From positions 1 to 64,000 of the forward strand of contig QCID01000006.1 of NCBI GenBank assembly GCA_003216895.1: a DNA stretch of 64,000 nucleotides, given 5' to 3'. The notes under the pieces were generated by a model, which saw only the letters and a program-made list of their open reading frames with translations, made no database searches and was not told the origin of the DNA. The stretch comes from Prochlorococcus sp. AG-402-K04. Lineage in GTDB: Bacteria; Cyanobacteriota; Cyanobacteriia; PCC-6307; Cyanobiaceae. The translations under genes were made by a program, and so were the position numbers. Of the stretch, positions 7,430 through 18,502 are shown one piece after another (position 1 is the first letter of the stretch; each line of letters opens with the position of its first letter).

Positions 7430-8503
7430 ATGATTTGGAAAAACTTCAAAAAGAAAAAATTTTTAGGTCTCATTACACTTTCGGTCTTAAGTGTTGGTGT
7501 AATTAGCTTTAAACCTTCACAAGTAAATAGTTCAAATAAAGACATCACGGAATTTACAATTGCAGCTGAAAGTGGCAGCTTGCCTGGATTAATAACAGCA
7601 AGTGGAGAATTAAAAGCAAATAAAAGCGTCAATGTAAGTCCTAAAAGACAAGGCATACTTGATGAAATTTTTGTAGAGGAAGGAGATCAGGTAAAAAAAG
7701 GAGATCTAATTGCGAAAATGTATTTTGGAGACTTGCAATTTAGACTTGACGAAATAAAAGCTAATTATGAGACGCAAAAAGCGAGCTACCTTAGAAGGAA
7801 GGTACTATTTGATGTAGGCGCCATAAGTGCAGAAGAGTATGAAGAATATAAAAATAGATTTTTAAGAAGCGAAGCTCAACTCAAACAAATAGAAGTTGAA
7901 GAGAATGAGATAAACATAAGAGCACCATTTGCGGGAGTAATAATTAGCAGATACGCAGTTCCTGGGGCATTTGTAACTCCAACCACCTCCGCTTCATCAT
8001 CAAGAGAGGGTGGGGCCACAAGCTCATCCATAGTAAAACTTTCTCAAGGTCTTGAAATAGTTGCGAAAGTTCCTGAGAGTGATATTGGAAGAATAAAAAC
8101 AGGTCAAGAAGCAACTATTAGGGTAGATTCTTTTCCAGATAAGCGTTTTAAAGCCGTTGTTTCGAAAATCTCTCCCAGTGCAATCAAAAGCAACAATGTA
8201 ACTTCATTTGAAGTTACATTGTTGCTGGACAATAGGCCTGAAGATTTACGCCTAGGGATGACATCTGATATCAACTTTCAAACGGGCGCAACCAAAGTCA
8301 GCACACTTATTCCAACAGTAGCAATAGTTACGGAAAAAGGGCAAACGGGGGTTCTAATAGTCGGTAATAACAATCAACCAGAATTTAAAAAAGTTGAGTT
8401 AGGGACAAGTAGTGGAAGCAAGACTGCAATAATATCTGGATTAGAACCAGGAGAGAAAGTTTTTATTAATCTTCCTCCTTGGGCTAAAAAAAGAAAAAAT
8501 TAA
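7430..8503 (+). CDS. HlyD-family periplasmic adaptor (MacA/DevB-like)
   Basis: 357 residues: an N-terminal membrane anchor (about 13-25), a lipoyl-like half (SPKRQGILDEIFVEEGDQVKKGDLIAKM), a short alpha-helical hairpin (about 105-155), the second half (INIRAPFAGVIISRYAVPG), and a beta-barrel/membrane-proximal part. It would link an inner-membrane transporter to an outer-membrane channel for export. No ABC permease or ATPase is adjacent, so the partner must be encoded elsewhere. polA follows 26 bases downstream. Substrate unknown. Confidence 0.9.
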   Translation: MIWKNFKKKKFLGLITLSVLSVGVISFKPSQVNSSNKDITEFTIAAESGSLPGLITASGELKANKSVNVSPKRQGILDEIFVEEGDQVKKGDLIAKMYFGDLQFRLDEIKANYETQKASYLRRKVLFDVGAISAEEYEEYKNRFLRSEAQLKQIEVEENEINIRAPFAGVIISRYAVPGAFVTPTTSASSSREGGATSSSIVKLSQGLEIVAKVPESDIGRIKTGQEATIRVDSFPDKRFKAVVSKISPSAIKSNNVTSFEVTLLLDNRPEDLRLGMTSDINFQTGATKVSTLIPTVAIVTEKGQTGVLIVGNNNQPEFKKVELGTSSGSKTAIISGLEPGEKVFINLPPWAKKRKN

Positions 8504-8529
8504 TAAATTAATCCCACTCTGACTGATTC

Positions 8530-11490
8530 ATGAAAGAAATAAAAAAGCCTGTTTTATTATTAATTGATGGCCATTCCTTAGCTTTTAGAAGTTTTTATGC
8601 CTTTAGCAAGGGTGGGGAAGGAGGTCTTACGACAAAAGATGGATTTCCTACAAGTGTTACCTATGGTTTTCTAAAAAGCCTTTTAGATAATTGTAAATCT
8701 ATCGAACCTCAAGGAATAACAATTGCTTTTGATACCGCTGAGCCAACATTTCGCCACAAGGAAGACCCAAACTACAAAGCCAATCGAGATGTAGCACCAG
8801 ATGTATTTTTTCAAGATTTAGACCAGCTTGAAGAGATTCTCAAAGAAAGTCTGAACCTTTCCATCTGCAAAGCCCCTGGATATGAAGCGGATGATGTCTT
8901 AGGGACACTTGCTAATGATGCTGCTGAGAAGGGGTGGAGTGTCAGAATACTTTCTGGAGATAGAGACTTATTCCAATTAGTAGATGATGAAAGAGATATA
9001 GCAGTCTTGTATATGGGAGGAGGTCCTTACGCAAAAAGCGGAAATCCTAAACTGATTAATGAAGAGGGAGTAAGGGAGAAACTCGGAGTAAATCCAAATA
9101 AAGTTATTGATCTGAAAGCCTTAACTGGTGATAGTTCAGACAATATTCCAGGTGTCAAAGGAGTTGGACCTAAAACAGCAATAAATCTTTTAAACGAAAA
9201 CAATGATCTTGATGGAGTCTATAAATCACTCCAAGAGCTAGAGAAAGAAGGCGAAAAAGCTAAACGAGGAGCAATAAAAGGAGCAGTAAGATTAAAACTA
9301 AAAGCAGATAAAGATAATGCATATCTTTCAAGAAAACTTGCAGAAATATTAATTGAAATCCCTATAAATCCCAATATAAACCATAACTTAGAAGGTATAA
9401 ATGAATCAAAATTAGCTGAAAATCTTCAAAAACTTGAATTACATAGTTTATTAAAGCAAGTTACAACTTTTAAATCTATATTTTCTAAAGAAGGATTATC
9501 AAAAAAAGATGTTAACCCCTCATCAGAAGAAAATAAGATTGATTCTAATAAGATTAGAAATAGTGAACCAACTTCTCTTAATGAAGTAAAAGAGATTCCT
9601 AAGATAGAACCTAAGATAATAAACAATATAGAAGAACTTAATATTTTTGTTGAAAAGCTAATGAAATATACAGATAAGAAAGAGCCTGTAGCCATTGACA
9701 CCGAAACAACAAGCTTAAATCCTTTTAAAGCTGAACTTGTTGGCTTAGGTTTTTGTTTTGGTAAATCATTGAAAGATATAGTTTATATACCAATTGGACA
9801 TCAAAAGAAGGAAGGAGATTTAATAGAAACAAATCATATAAATCAACTTAAAATTGAAGATGTTATATATGAGCTTAAAAATTGGTTTACTAGCAAAGAG
9901 AATCCTAAAACCCTTCAGAATGCAAAATACGACAGATTGATTCTGTTAAGACATGGAGTCACATTAAATGGTGTCGTGATAGACACTATGCTTGCAGATT
10001 ATACATTTGATTCAACACTTAAACATAGTTTAGATGAAATTGCGTTTAGAGAGTTTGGATTTAAGCCCAATAGTTTTTCTGATATTGTCAAGAAAGGAGA
10101 GAACTTCTCATATGTCGATATTAAAACTGCAAGTATTTACTGCGGTATGGATGTTTATTTAACAAGAAAATTAGCAATTATTTTTTTAAAAAGATTAAAA
10201 AATAATAGTCCAAAACTAGCTAAATTACTTTTAGAAGTAGAACAACCACTGGAGGAAGTATTAGCTGAAATCGAGGCTACTGGAATAATTATCGACACGC
10301 CTTATTTAAAAGATTTATCATTAGAATTAACAAAAACTTTAAATACTATAGAGGACGAAGTTTATAAGGTTGCAGATGATGAGTTTAATCTTTCATCGCC
10401 TAAACAATTAGGTGAAATACTTTTTGAGAAACTTGATTTAGATAGGAAGAAATCAAGAAAAACGAAAACAGGGTGGAGTACAGATGCAGGTGTTTTAGAG
10501 AAGCTTGAACCAGACCATCCAATAATAAAAATGATCATTGAACATCGCACAATAAGTAAGTTACTTAATACTTATGTAGACGCATTGCCTCAACTTATTG
10601 AGGAAGAAACAGGAAGAGTACATACAGATTTCAATCAAGCCGTTACTGCTACTGGGAGATTAAGCAGCAGCAATCCCAATCTCCAAAATATCCCTATCAA
10701 AACTGAATTTAGTAGGAGAATAAGAAAAGCTTTTCTTCCCCAAAAAGATTGGAAACTATTGAGTGCAGATTATTCACAAATTGAGCTTCGAATACTTGCA
10801 CATCTTTCAGGTGAAGAAGTCCTGAAAAATGCTTACTTAAGAAACGAAGATGTCCACTCTTTAACAGCCAAAATATTATTTGAGAAAGATACTGTTAACG
10901 ATGACGAAAGAAGGGTAGGAAAAACAACTAACTTTGGAGTTATTTATGGCATGGGGCCTCAAAGGTTTGCAAGATCCACAGGAGTATCAATTATAGAAGC
11001 CAAATATTTTTTGAATAGATTCAAAGAAAGATATCAATCCGTTTTTAAATTTCTAGAATACCAAGAAAGACTAGTTCTGAGCAAAGGTTTTGTTGAGACA
11101 TTGCTTGGGAGAAGACGATATTTTCATTTCAATAGAAATGGGCTTGGAAGGCTTCTAGGCACTCCACCTGACGAAATTGATCTAACTACGGCCAGAAGAG
11201 CAGGGATGGAAGCACAACAATTGAGGGCGGCTGCAAATGCACCTATTCAAGGATCAAGTGCTGACATAATTAAGGTTGCAATGATTCAATTGCATTCTGC
11301 TTTGAGACAGAATGGATTAGCAGCCAAAATTCTTCTTCAAGTTCATGATGAACTCGTGCTAGAAGTTGATCCAAAAGATTTGGAAGAAACAAAACAACTT
11401 GTCCAAAACACTATGGAAAATGCTGTAAAACTTACCGTCCCTCTTATCGTTGAAACTGGTGTTGGAGTAAATTGGATGGAGGCAAAATAG
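8530..11490 (+). CDS. polA: DNA polymerase I
   Basis: 986 residues with all three domains. The 5' nuclease (1-300) shows YKANRD, GYEADDVLGTL and SGDRDLFQLV. The 3'-5' exonuclease retains its catalytic IDTETTSLNPF motif near residue 390. The polymerase domain has DYSQIELRILAHLSGE (about 746), the O-helix-type KTTNFGVIYGMGPQRFA and QVHDELVLEV (about 937). It fills gaps in replication and repair and removes RNA primers. A lysine- and serine-rich linker of about 50 residues joins the first two domains. It is followed by cysS after 43 bases. Confidence 0.98.
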   Translation: MKEIKKPVLLLIDGHSLAFRSFYAFSKGGEGGLTTKDGFPTSVTYGFLKSLLDNCKSIEPQGITIAFDTAEPTFRHKEDPNYKANRDVAPDVFFQDLDQLEEILKESLNLSICKAPGYEADDVLGTLANDAAEKGWSVRILSGDRDLFQLVDDERDIAVLYMGGGPYAKSGNPKLINEEGVREKLGVNPNKVIDLKALTGDSSDNIPGVKGVGPKTAINLLNENNDLDGVYKSLQELEKEGEKAKRGAIKGAVRLKLKADKDNAYLSRKLAEILIEIPINPNINHNLEGINESKLAENLQKLELHSLLKQVTTFKSIFSKEGLSKKDVNPSSEENKIDSNKIRNSEPTSLNEVKEIPKIEPKIINNIEELNIFVEKLMKYTDKKEPVAIDTETTSLNPFKAELVGLGFCFGKSLKDIVYIPIGHQKKEGDLIETNHINQLKIEDVIYELKNWFTSKENPKTLQNAKYDRLILLRHGVTLNGVVIDTMLADYTFDSTLKHSLDEIAFREFGFKPNSFSDIVKKGENFSYVDIKTASIYCGMDVYLTRKLAIIFLKRLKNNSPKLAKLLLEVEQPLEEVLAEIEATGIIIDTPYLKDLSLELTKTLNTIEDEVYKVADDEFNLSSPKQLGEILFEKLDLDRKKSRKTKTGWSTDAGVLEKLEPDHPIIKMIIEHRTISKLLNTYVDALPQLIEEETGRVHTDFNQAVTATGRLSSSNPNLQNIPIKTEFSRRIRKAFLPQKDWKLLSADYSQIELRILAHLSGEEVLKNAYLRNEDVHSLTAKILFEKDTVNDDERRVGKTTNFGVIYGMGPQRFARSTGVSIIEAKYFLNRFKERYQSVFKFLEYQERLVLSKGFVETLLGRRRYFHFNRNGLGRLLGTPPDEIDLTTARRAGMEAQQLRAAANAPIQGSSADIIKVAMIQLHSALRQNGLAAKILLQVHDELVLEVDPKDLEETKQLVQNTMENAVKLTVPLIVETGVGVNWMEAK

Positions 11491-11533
11491 TTGCTAACAA
11501 ATTCAATAATTTCTCACATTTTTATCTAAGAAA

Positions 11534-12988
11534 GTGTCCTTAAAATTCACAAACACCCTATCCAAAAAGAAAGAGGATTTTATTACTATTAATCCTAACC
11601 AAGTTAAAATTTATTGTTGTGGTGTAACTGTATACGATCTTTGTCATCTTGGTCATGCAAGAAGTTATCTTAATTGGGATGTATTAAGACGGTTTTTAAT
11701 CTGGAAAGGATTTGAAGTTAAATTTGTGCAAAATTTCACAGATATTGATGATAAAATTATTAATCGAGCAAAGGAAGAAGGATGTTCAACTGATGAATTA
11801 AGTGAAAGAAATATTGATGAATTTCATAAAGATATGGATACGCTTTCCATTCTTAGACCAAATAGCATGCCAAGAGCAACAAAATGCCTCCATCAAATTA
11901 TTAATTTCATACAAGAACTAGAACAAAAGAAAGTAGCTTACTCAAGAAATGGGGATGTATATTTTTCAGTAAATAAACATAAAAACTATGGAAAACTTAG
12001 TGGTAGAGAAATTGAGAATCAAATAGATAATGCAGCAGGACGTTTAAAAATTAATCAAGAAAAAAGTAAAAATAATTCACTTGATTTTGCTCTTTGGAAA
12101 AAGTCTAAATCAAATGAGGTTAGTTACTCTTCTCCTTGGGGTAATGGCAGACCAGGTTGGCATATTGAGTGTTCAGCAATGGTTAAACAAGAGTTAGGAG
12201 AAAGTATTGATATTCACCTTGGTGGATCAGACCTTATATTTCCTCATCATGAGAATGAAATAGCTCAATCTGAAGCCTGCAATGGGAAAGAGTTAGCGAA
12301 ATACTGGCTTCACAATGGAATGGTTAATGTTGGGGGTGAAAAGATGAGTAAATCATTAGGTAATTTTACAACCATTAGATCTTTATTAGAGCAAGGTATT
12401 TCACCTATGACTTTGAGGTTTTTTGTCTTACAAACTAACTATCGAAAGCCCCTAGATTTTACTGAAGAAGCACTCAAAGCCGCCTCAAAAGGATGGAGAA
12501 AGATAAATGTTTGCCTATCTTTTGGGAGAAAGTATTTCACAGAAGAGTTAGAAGAAACTATCAAAAACAAACTTGATAGAAATGATCAGAATTTCTCAAA
12601 AGCGACAAACTTATTTGAAAAATTTATGGATGACGATCTAAACACCTCAGGTGCTTTATCCGTACTATTTGAGTTATCTAATCCTATAAGAAAGCTAAAG
12701 AAATCTATAGAAAATAATGAACAAGTAAACAATCTTGAAAATTATTATCAAAAGTGGGAACTCCTCACTGAATTGTCATCAGTTTTAGGACTTCAAGAAG
12801 AGTTAATAAAAAATACAAATAAAATAGAAATAGATAAAGATCAAGTTAACTTTTTAATAGAAGAAAGGTCAAAAGCAAAAGCTGAAAAAGATTTTATAAA
12901 ATCAGACAAAATAAGAAACAAGCTCAAAGATATGGGTATTACTGTCGTTGACAAAAAAGACGGCCTTTCTGAGTGGTTCTTAAACTAA
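11534..12988 (+). CDS. cysS: Cysteinyl-tRNA synthetase
   Basis: 484 residues, GTG start. The class I signatures are LCHLGHAR (HIGH type) near residue 36 and [10 protein letters not shown] (KMSKS). Zinc ligands include CCGVTVYD and [13 protein letters not shown]. It charges tRNA-Cys with cysteine. The start is chosen because MSLKFTNTL aligns with the family N-terminus and no upstream in-frame ATG exists. It converges with the following transporter gene, separated by about 27 bases. Confidence 0.97.
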   Translation: MSLKFTNTLSKKKEDFITINPNQVKIYCCGVTVYDLCHLGHARSYLNWDVLRRFLIWKGFEVKFVQNFTDIDDKIINRAKEEGCSTDELSERNIDEFHKDMDTLSILRPNSMPRATKCLHQIINFIQELEQKKVAYSRNGDVYFSVNKHKNYGKLSGREIENQIDNAAGRLKINQEKSKNNSLDFALWKKSKSNEVSYSSPWGNGRPGWHIECSAMVKQELGESIDIHLGGSDLIFPHHENEIAQSEACNGKELAKYWLHNGMVNVGGEKMSKSLGNFTTIRSLLEQGISPMTLRFFVLQTNYRKPLDFTEEALKAASKGWRKINVCLSFGRKYFTEELEETIKNKLDRNDQNFSKATNLFEKFMDDDLNTSGALSVLFELSNPIRKLKKSIENNEQVNNLENYYQKWELLTELSSVLGLQEELIKNTNKIEIDKDQVNFLIEERSKAKAEKDFIKSDKIRNKLKDMGITVVDKKDGLSEWFLN

Positions 12989-13015
12989 GGCATTAATTTA
13001 ATCAACAAGTTATTT

Positions 13016-14341
13016 TTAAGTTACTGCTGGTTTAACTAAATCAAAAACACTAACATATAATCCAACTCCAATTGCTATGGGAGAAACCCAACGAAGCATA
13101 AATTTCAAATAGCGCCTTACCCGTATTTTTGAGTTACAACCTGCAAGATCTTCGTCATATTTTCTTGTTGAAAACCATCCCATTAAGATACAAATCAAGA
13201 AGCCACCTAATTGAAGAAATAATTTTGTATATGTATCCATATCTTCAAGTATTTTGTCTGAAAGAGCAGCAGGAATACCTATTAAAAATATTAATGAGGT
13301 AGAAAAAATTACAGCTTGATTTCTATTCCAACCAAAACGATCAATTAAAGATGAAACAGGTACCTCAAGTAGAGAAACTGCCGAAGTTAAAGCAGCTATA
13401 AAAGCAAGACCAAAAAACAGAACTGCAACTATTTGGCCAGTTAAGCCTAGGGAGTTCAAACCAGTTGGTAATGATATAAATAATGTTTGAACAAAAGATT
13501 TTTGTATTTCACCTTGTCCCAAAAAGGTCATAACAATAGGGAAAGTTATCATCCCAGCCAAGATTCCTACAATTGTGTCCATCCCTGAAATAACTAAAGC
13601 CTCTTTAGGAAGTTGACTTTTTTTATTGGAATAAGATGCATATGCAACCATTATTCCTATACCAAGACTTAAAGAGAAAAATGCTTGTCCAAAGGCAAGT
13701 CGAATTGTCTTTGGATTGAATAGTTCATCTAAATTCCAATCAAGGAGAAACTCTTTATATCCAGCCCAAGCACCAGGCAAAGTAGCCGCCCAAATAGAAA
13801 GAATTACTATCAATCCAAAAAGCAAAGGCATACTCCATTTTGCAAGTTTCTCGATCCCCCCCCTCACACCAGCTGAAACAACAACCGCGGTTAGTACTAA
13901 ACTTAATAACTGTCCTAGAAATACACTACTCCCAGTACTTAATGAAGTTACAAAAGCGCCTGCTTCTTCTGGCTTAGGTAAACCCAAGAACAGCGAGTGG
14001 AAGAAGGTGTCTGCTGTCCATCCCATCACAACGGCATAAAAAGCCAATATTCCGCATGAGGCAATAACAAATATCCATCCCATAGGTTGCCATAATCTTC
14101 CTCCTATTTTTATTGGTGCTATCAAAGGGCTGCTTTCTGTACTTCTTCCTAAAACCATTTCCGCAACAAGAACAGGAAGGCAAACAACCAAAACCACTAA
14201 AACGTAAAGCAATAAAAAAGCAGCACCACCACCTTGGGAGGCAGTATATGGAAAGCCCCAAAGGTTACCTAATCCAACTGCACTTCCAGCAGCAGCAAGC
14301 ATAAATCCCAAACTTGAGCGCCATTGTTCTCTTGCTTCCAT
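13016..14341 (-). CDS. Sodium-dependent transporter, SNF/NSS family
   Basis: 441 residues, about 11-12 transmembrane segments. The first helix contains the signature AAGSAVGLGNLWGFPY (unwound sodium- and substrate-binding stretch), as in LeuT-type neurotransmitter:sodium symporters. The length suits bacterial members with 11-12 helices. It probably imports an amino acid or small amine by sodium symport. The substrate is not predictable. The gene is divergent from dxr, with about 90 bases between them. Confidence 0.94.
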   Translation of the reverse strand: MEAREQWRSSLGFMLAAAGSAVGLGNLWGFPYTASQGGGAAFLLLYVLVVLVVCLPVLVAEMVLGRSTESSPLIAPIKIGGRLWQPMGWIFVIASCGILAFYAVVMGWTADTFFHSLFLGLPKPEEAGAFVTSLSTGSSVFLGQLLSLVLTAVVVSAGVRGGIEKLAKWSMPLLFGLIVILSIWAATLPGAWAGYKEFLLDWNLDELFNPKTIRLAFGQAFFSLSLGIGIMVAYASYSNKKSQLPKEALVISGMDTIVGILAGMITFPIVMTFLGQGEIQKSFVQTLFISLPTGLNSLGLTGQIVAVLFFGLAFIAALTSAVSLLEVPVSSLIDRFGWNRNQAVIFSTSLIFLIGIPAALSDKILEDMDTYTKLFLQLGGFLICILMGWFSTRKYDEDLAGCNSKIRVRRYLKFMLRWVSPIAIGVGLYVSVFDLVKPAVT

Positions 14342-14432
14342 AAAAAAACTCTTAATAAATCCAGGTAAATCTGGGTAATCCTTATTTGTTTATACCTTCA
14401 AATGGGAGACTGGTCATACTTGCCTTCACAAT

Positions 14433-15671
14433 GTGAAAGCCATAAGCGTTTTAGGCTCAACAGGATCTATTGGAACTCAAACCCTTCAAATTGCAGAAGA
14501 GTTTCCTGATCAATTCAAAATTGTTGCACTAACAGCAGGAAAGAACCTTGATTTAGTAATCAAACAAATTGAAACTCATCAACCTGAAGTTGTTTCACTA
14601 GCAGATGAATCGCTTTTACCAGAACTTTCCAGGCGAATAAATAGTCTCACTGAAGATACAAAAATATTAAGAAAGCCCTTATTGATGGCTGGAGCCGAAG
14701 GACTTAATACTGCAGCGGCTTGGGAAAGTGCAGATCTTGTTGTAACTGGAATAGTTGGATGCGCTGGCCTCTTGCCAACACTTTCAGCTATTGAAGCAGG
14801 GAAGGACCTAGCTTTAGCAAATAAAGAAACTCTGATTGCAGCAGGACCAGTTGTCATTCCTGCTTTAAAAAAAAGTGGAAGTAGACTATTACCCGCAGAT
14901 TCTGAACACTCGGCGATATTTCAATGTCTCCAAGGAACCCCATGGGCTGACAATGCAAGGCTCTCAACTGGAGTCCCTACTCCTGGATTTAAATCCATAC
15001 AATTAACTGCATCAGGTGGAGCTTTTCGAGATTGGAAAGCAGAAGATTTAGTTAAAGCAACTGTCAAGGATGCAACTAGCCATCCTAATTGGAGTATGGG
15101 AAAGAAAATAACTGTTGATTCTGCAACCCTTATGAATAAGGGACTCGAAGTTATTGAAGCGCATTATCTTTTTGGTCTTTCATATGATCAAATCGAAATC
15201 ATTATTCATCCGCAAAGCATCATTCATTCGATGGTTGAATTGGATGATTCATCCGTTTTAGCTCAATTGGGTTGGCCGGATATGAAGCTCCCTATTTTGT
15301 ATTGTTTAAGTTGGCCTGCTCGGCTTAAAACGCCATGGCCAAAATTAAAACTTACTGAGGTTGGTAATTTAACTTTTAAGGAGCCAGATACTGACAAATA
15401 TCCATGCATGGAACTTGCTTACAGCGCAGGTAGACTAGGCGGCACAATGCCAGCTGTGCTTAATGCCGCTAATGAAAAAGCAGTAGAACTTTTTCTAGAA
15501 GAAAGGTTTAAATTTATCGATATTCCAAAAGTAATTGAAGCGGTGTGTGAGGGACATAAATGCGACCTTAATCTAAATCCTAGCCTCAATGAAATTCTTG
15601 AAATTGACAGCTGGGCAAGAAAAGAAGTTTTAGATTATTCAGAAAAAAATATTACAAAAATTGCAATTTAA
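14433..15671 (+). CDS. dxr: 1-deoxy-D-xylulose 5-phosphate reductoisomerase
   Basis: 412 residues, GTG start. It has the N-terminal NADPH fold ([13 protein letters not shown], then [11 protein letters not shown]), the catalytic metal site [13 protein letters not shown], and the substrate-binding [10 protein letters not shown] and [11 protein letters not shown] motifs. It converts DXP to MEP, the committed step of the plastid-type isoprenoid pathway that supplies carotenoids and the chlorophyll phytyl chain. It converges with the alpha/beta hydrolase gene with only two bases between stops. Confidence 0.98.
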   Translation: MKAISVLGSTGSIGTQTLQIAEEFPDQFKIVALTAGKNLDLVIKQIETHQPEVVSLADESLLPELSRRINSLTEDTKILRKPLLMAGAEGLNTAAAWESADLVVTGIVGCAGLLPTLSAIEAGKDLALANKETLIAAGPVVIPALKKSGSRLLPADSEHSAIFQCLQGTPWADNARLSTGVPTPGFKSIQLTASGGAFRDWKAEDLVKATVKDATSHPNWSMGKKITVDSATLMNKGLEVIEAHYLFGLSYDQIEIIIHPQSIIHSMVELDDSSVLAQLGWPDMKLPILYCLSWPARLKTPWPKLKLTEVGNLTFKEPDTDKYPCMELAYSAGRLGGTMPAVLNAANEKAVELFLEERFKFIDIPKVIEAVCEGHKCDLNLNPSLNEILEIDSWARKEVLDYSEKNITKIAI

Positions 15672-15673
15672 GA

Positions 15674-16774
15674 TTAAATCATTTTCAAAGATAAAAACCA
15701 TTTAGAAACAACTTTATCTCCCCAGCATCCTTTAACTCCATGGAATCCATTGTGTCCGCCTTTCTCAGTAAAAATAAATTGATTAACTTTTTGATCATCA
15801 GAAAATTTCATTTTTTCCATTAGTTTTTCAGCGGCCCTAAAAGGAACCCAAGGATCATCTTTAGATTGAATAAATAATGTTTTAGGAAGCGATTTTTCAT
15901 TCTTAATAAGAGCATAAAAAGGAGACGCCTTAGCATAATATTCCTCAACATCTTTATATCCCCACCTTGGAGCAGTTATAAAATTATCAAAAGATCTAAT
16001 ATCGTTTATTTTTCTTTTTCTATCTTTTTTATTTATTACTAATGCATTCTTTTCTGTTTCTTCTATCCCAAAAGGATCTTCTAAAGTTTGCCTAATTAAA
16101 CGATTCAACAACCATTTTTGATAAATAAAATTTCTCGGTCTTTCAATACAAGAACTACATTCATGCAAATCCAAAGGGCTACTGATACATACCAATCCAT
16201 CCAATAAAGATTCATTACTCATGCAAGCATTTAAAAGAATAGTTCCACCCAAAGAGATGCCAGCACCAAAGAGAGGAGTATTTTTTCCACATTTATATTC
16301 ATGAGTTAATTGATATGAAATCTCTCTGGCACGCCTTAAGACAGGAATCAAATCACTATTGCACTCTGCAGCATAGGTACCATCGACATAATTTCTACAA
16401 GGATCTGAACCTCTCAAATTAAGTTTCAAAACAGCGAAATTTGACTGCACCAAAGTACTTGCCATGCGAGTTAAGCCTCTTCTACGAGAAGAGCCACCAA
16501 GTCCATGAAGAATTAGGACTAAACCATTAAGACTCGAATCAATTGGTGGTTTATCCAAGAAGGCAACTAATGATCCACCACCTGTTTTTCTACTTTTAAG
16601 AGGTGGTACCTTTATACGAATTTCAGATGAATTGGCATCAGGCAATTCATCTGAGGCGAAGGTATCTCTTAGTGTCTGAAGGTCAGGACCAATCCAGGGG
16701 ATACGCTCTTTAAAAGGGCTTATTCCTAAATCTGAAAGTAAATCTTCAATTTTAAAATTATGCTTTACTCCCAA
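15674..16774 (-). CDS. Alpha/beta hydrolase, YheT/EMB8 type
   Basis: 366 residues. The oxyanion region reads LILHGLGGSSRRRG, the nucleophile elbow GISLGG, and the acid/histidine parts SKDDPWVPF and TEKGGHNGF, the arrangement of COG0429 (YheT-like) hydrolases. It is predicted to be a cytosolic carboxylesterase of unknown substrate. No ATG exists near the N-terminus; a TTG at 16774 is used. The gene overlaps the end of pntB by 17 bases, so it may be co-transcribed with the transhydrogenase operon. Confidence 0.88.
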   Translation of the reverse strand: MGVKHNFKIEDLLSDLGISPFKERIPWIGPDLQTLRDTFASDELPDANSSEIRIKVPPLKSRKTGGGSLVAFLDKPPIDSSLNGLVLILHGLGGSSRRRGLTRMASTLVQSNFAVLKLNLRGSDPCRNYVDGTYAAECNSDLIPVLRRAREISYQLTHEYKCGKNTPLFGAGISLGGTILLNACMSNESLLDGLVCISSPLDLHECSSCIERPRNFIYQKWLLNRLIRQTLEDPFGIEETEKNALVINKKDRKRKINDIRSFDNFITAPRWGYKDVEEYYAKASPFYALIKNEKSLPKTLFIQSKDDPWVPFRAAEKLMEKMKFSDDQKVNQFIFTEKGGHNGFHGVKGCWGDKVVSKWFLSLKMI

Positions 16775-18197
16775 CTCCGAGCTCCTTTAATTCCAACAAA
16801 AGATCTCCAAGAACTTTTTTTGCATCTCCAAAGACCATAGAAGTATTTTGCAAATCAAAAAGATCATTTTTTATTCCTGAATATCCTGCACTCATTCCTC
16901 TCTTAACAACAAATACGGTTCTAGCTTCTTGAACATCTAAAACTGGCATTCCATACAAAGGTGAAGTCTGATCATTCTTGGCCTGAGGGTTAACCACATC
17001 ATTCGCTCCTAGAACCAATACAACATCAGTCGCTGGAAATTCAGGATTGATTACATCCATTTCTTTTAGTTGCTCATAAGGAACATCTGCTTCCGCCAAC
17101 AGAACGTTCATGTGACCAGGCATTCTTCCTGCAACAGGATGGATAGCATATGTCACTTCAATGTCGGCGTTTTCCAAAACTCTGGTGACCTCTCTTAGCG
17201 TGTGCTGAGCCTGAGCCACAGCGAGACCATAACCTGGAACAATTACAACTCTCTCTGCCGCCTCAAGAGTAAGCGCACATTCTTCTGGACTGCAACTAGT
17301 TATATTTGTATATTCCCCACCTCCACCTCCTGAAGCAACAGAACTAGCTCCAAGTGCACCACCAAATAATACAGAAACTAAAGATCTGTTCATGCCATCG
17401 CACATCACTTGAGTAAGTATCAATCCTGCGGCTCCAACCATTGCACCAGCTACAATCAAAAGTTGACTACCAACGACAAAGCCTGCCGCTGCTGCTGCAA
17501 CTCCTGAGTAGCTATTTAACAAAGATATAACTACTGGCATATCGGCTCCACCAATAGGCAGAGTCACACCAATACCCAACAAAGATGAAGCAACTACAAT
17601 AAGGAAAAGACCATTTTGTCCATCTATTGAAAGATATATCCCACCTATCAAAGCAATAACAGCACAAATAATATTAAAGAAATGCCTAGCTTTGCTTTGA
17701 GTCCAAGAAGGTGTAGACAACCAACCTTGAAGCTTGGCCATTGCAACAATTGATCCAGAGAATGTAATGGCTCCAACAAAGAGTGAAACGACTATTGAAA
17801 AATTTCTAATAAGTTCACCCACTACACCATCTGAACCGTCTGAAGATGGGAACAAAGCCACACCAAGTGCCACCAATAATGATGACATCCCTCCACAACC
17901 GTTAAACAAAGCCACTATCTCAGGCATCGCAGTCATGGGAACCCTTTTAGCAGTTAAGGCGCCTAAAAGGCCCCCGATTAAAGTTCCACAAATTATCCAA
18001 ATCCAAGAGTTAATAGAAATGCCAATGGTTCCTTGAGAGTTAAGCAACACTCCAAAAGCAGCCAATATCATTGCTATGGCAGCAAGCCTATTTGCCTCTC
18101 TTGCTGATCTAACTTTTGAAAGGCCTTTAATCCCTAAAGCAAGCAATAAAACTGCCAGTAGATCAATAGCAAACTTTAATGGAGCAATAAAAGTCAT
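16758..18197 (-). CDS. pntB: NAD(P) transhydrogenase subunit beta
   Basis: 479 residues: nine or so membrane segments in the first 270 residues with many Gly/Ala-rich helices (GGADMPVVISLLNSYSGVAA is the proton-channel signature), then the NADP(H)-binding domain III (VIVPGYGLAVAQAQH, HPVAGRMPGHMNVLLAEA, GANDVVNP). With PntA1 and PntA2 it couples hydride transfer between NADH and NADP to proton movement. Third gene of the operon pntA1-pntA2-pntB, 11 bases after pntA2. Confidence 0.97.
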   Translation of the reverse strand: MTFIAPLKFAIDLLAVLLLALGIKGLSKVRSAREANRLAAIAMILAAFGVLLNSQGTIGISINSWIWIICGTLIGGLLGALTAKRVPMTAMPEIVALFNGCGGMSSLLVALGVALFPSSDGSDGVVGELIRNFSIVVSLFVGAITFSGSIVAMAKLQGWLSTPSWTQSKARHFFNIICAVIALIGGIYLSIDGQNGLFLIVVASSLLGIGVTLPIGGADMPVVISLLNSYSGVAAAAAGFVVGSQLLIVAGAMVGAAGLILTQVMCDGMNRSLVSVLFGGALGASSVASGGGGGEYTNITSCSPEECALTLEAAERVVIVPGYGLAVAQAQHTLREVTRVLENADIEVTYAIHPVAGRMPGHMNVLLAEADVPYEQLKEMDVINPEFPATDVVLVLGANDVVNPQAKNDQTSPLYGMPVLDVQEARTVFVVKRGMSAGYSGIKNDLFDLQNTSMVFGDAKKVLGDLLLELKELGVGSKA

Positions 18198-18208
18198 AAG
18201 AGATAATC

Positions 18209-18502
18209 CTATTTACGAGTTTTTTTACGACTAAACATTGCAAGCATCCTGTCTGTAACCAGGAAACCGCCAATCACATTAAACAAAGCAAATCCAAGAG
18301 AGATTGATCCAATTATTAGTAAAGGTAAATTGTCTCCTGATTTTATTATTAATGTTAAAGCTGCAAGCATCGTGATGCCTGAAATTGCATTAGCCCCACT
18401 CATAAGTGGCGTATGCAAAGTTGGAGGGACCTTACCTATCAGCTCCAACCCCAGAAGGCTTCCGAGGAGAAGCACCCAAAGAGCTTCGCTAAAAAAACTC
18501 AT
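18209..18502 (-). CDS. pntA2: NAD(P) transhydrogenase subunit alpha, membrane part
   Basis: 97 residues, three transmembrane helices, matching the C-terminal membrane segment of E. coli PntA (VPPTLHTPLMSGANAISGI is the conserved loop). In cyanobacteria the alpha chain is split in two. Its ATG overlaps the pntA1 stop by four bases, which supports translational coupling. Confidence 0.95.
   Translation of the reverse strand: MSFFSEALWVLLLGSLLGLELIGKVPPTLHTPLMSGANAISGITMLAALTLIIKSGDNLPLLIIGSISLGFALFNVIGGFLVTDRMLAMFSRKKTRK

Noticed and set aside
13716-14304. Plus and minus alternative frames inside the SNF transporter gene
   Set aside because: Shadows of a well-supported membrane transporter.
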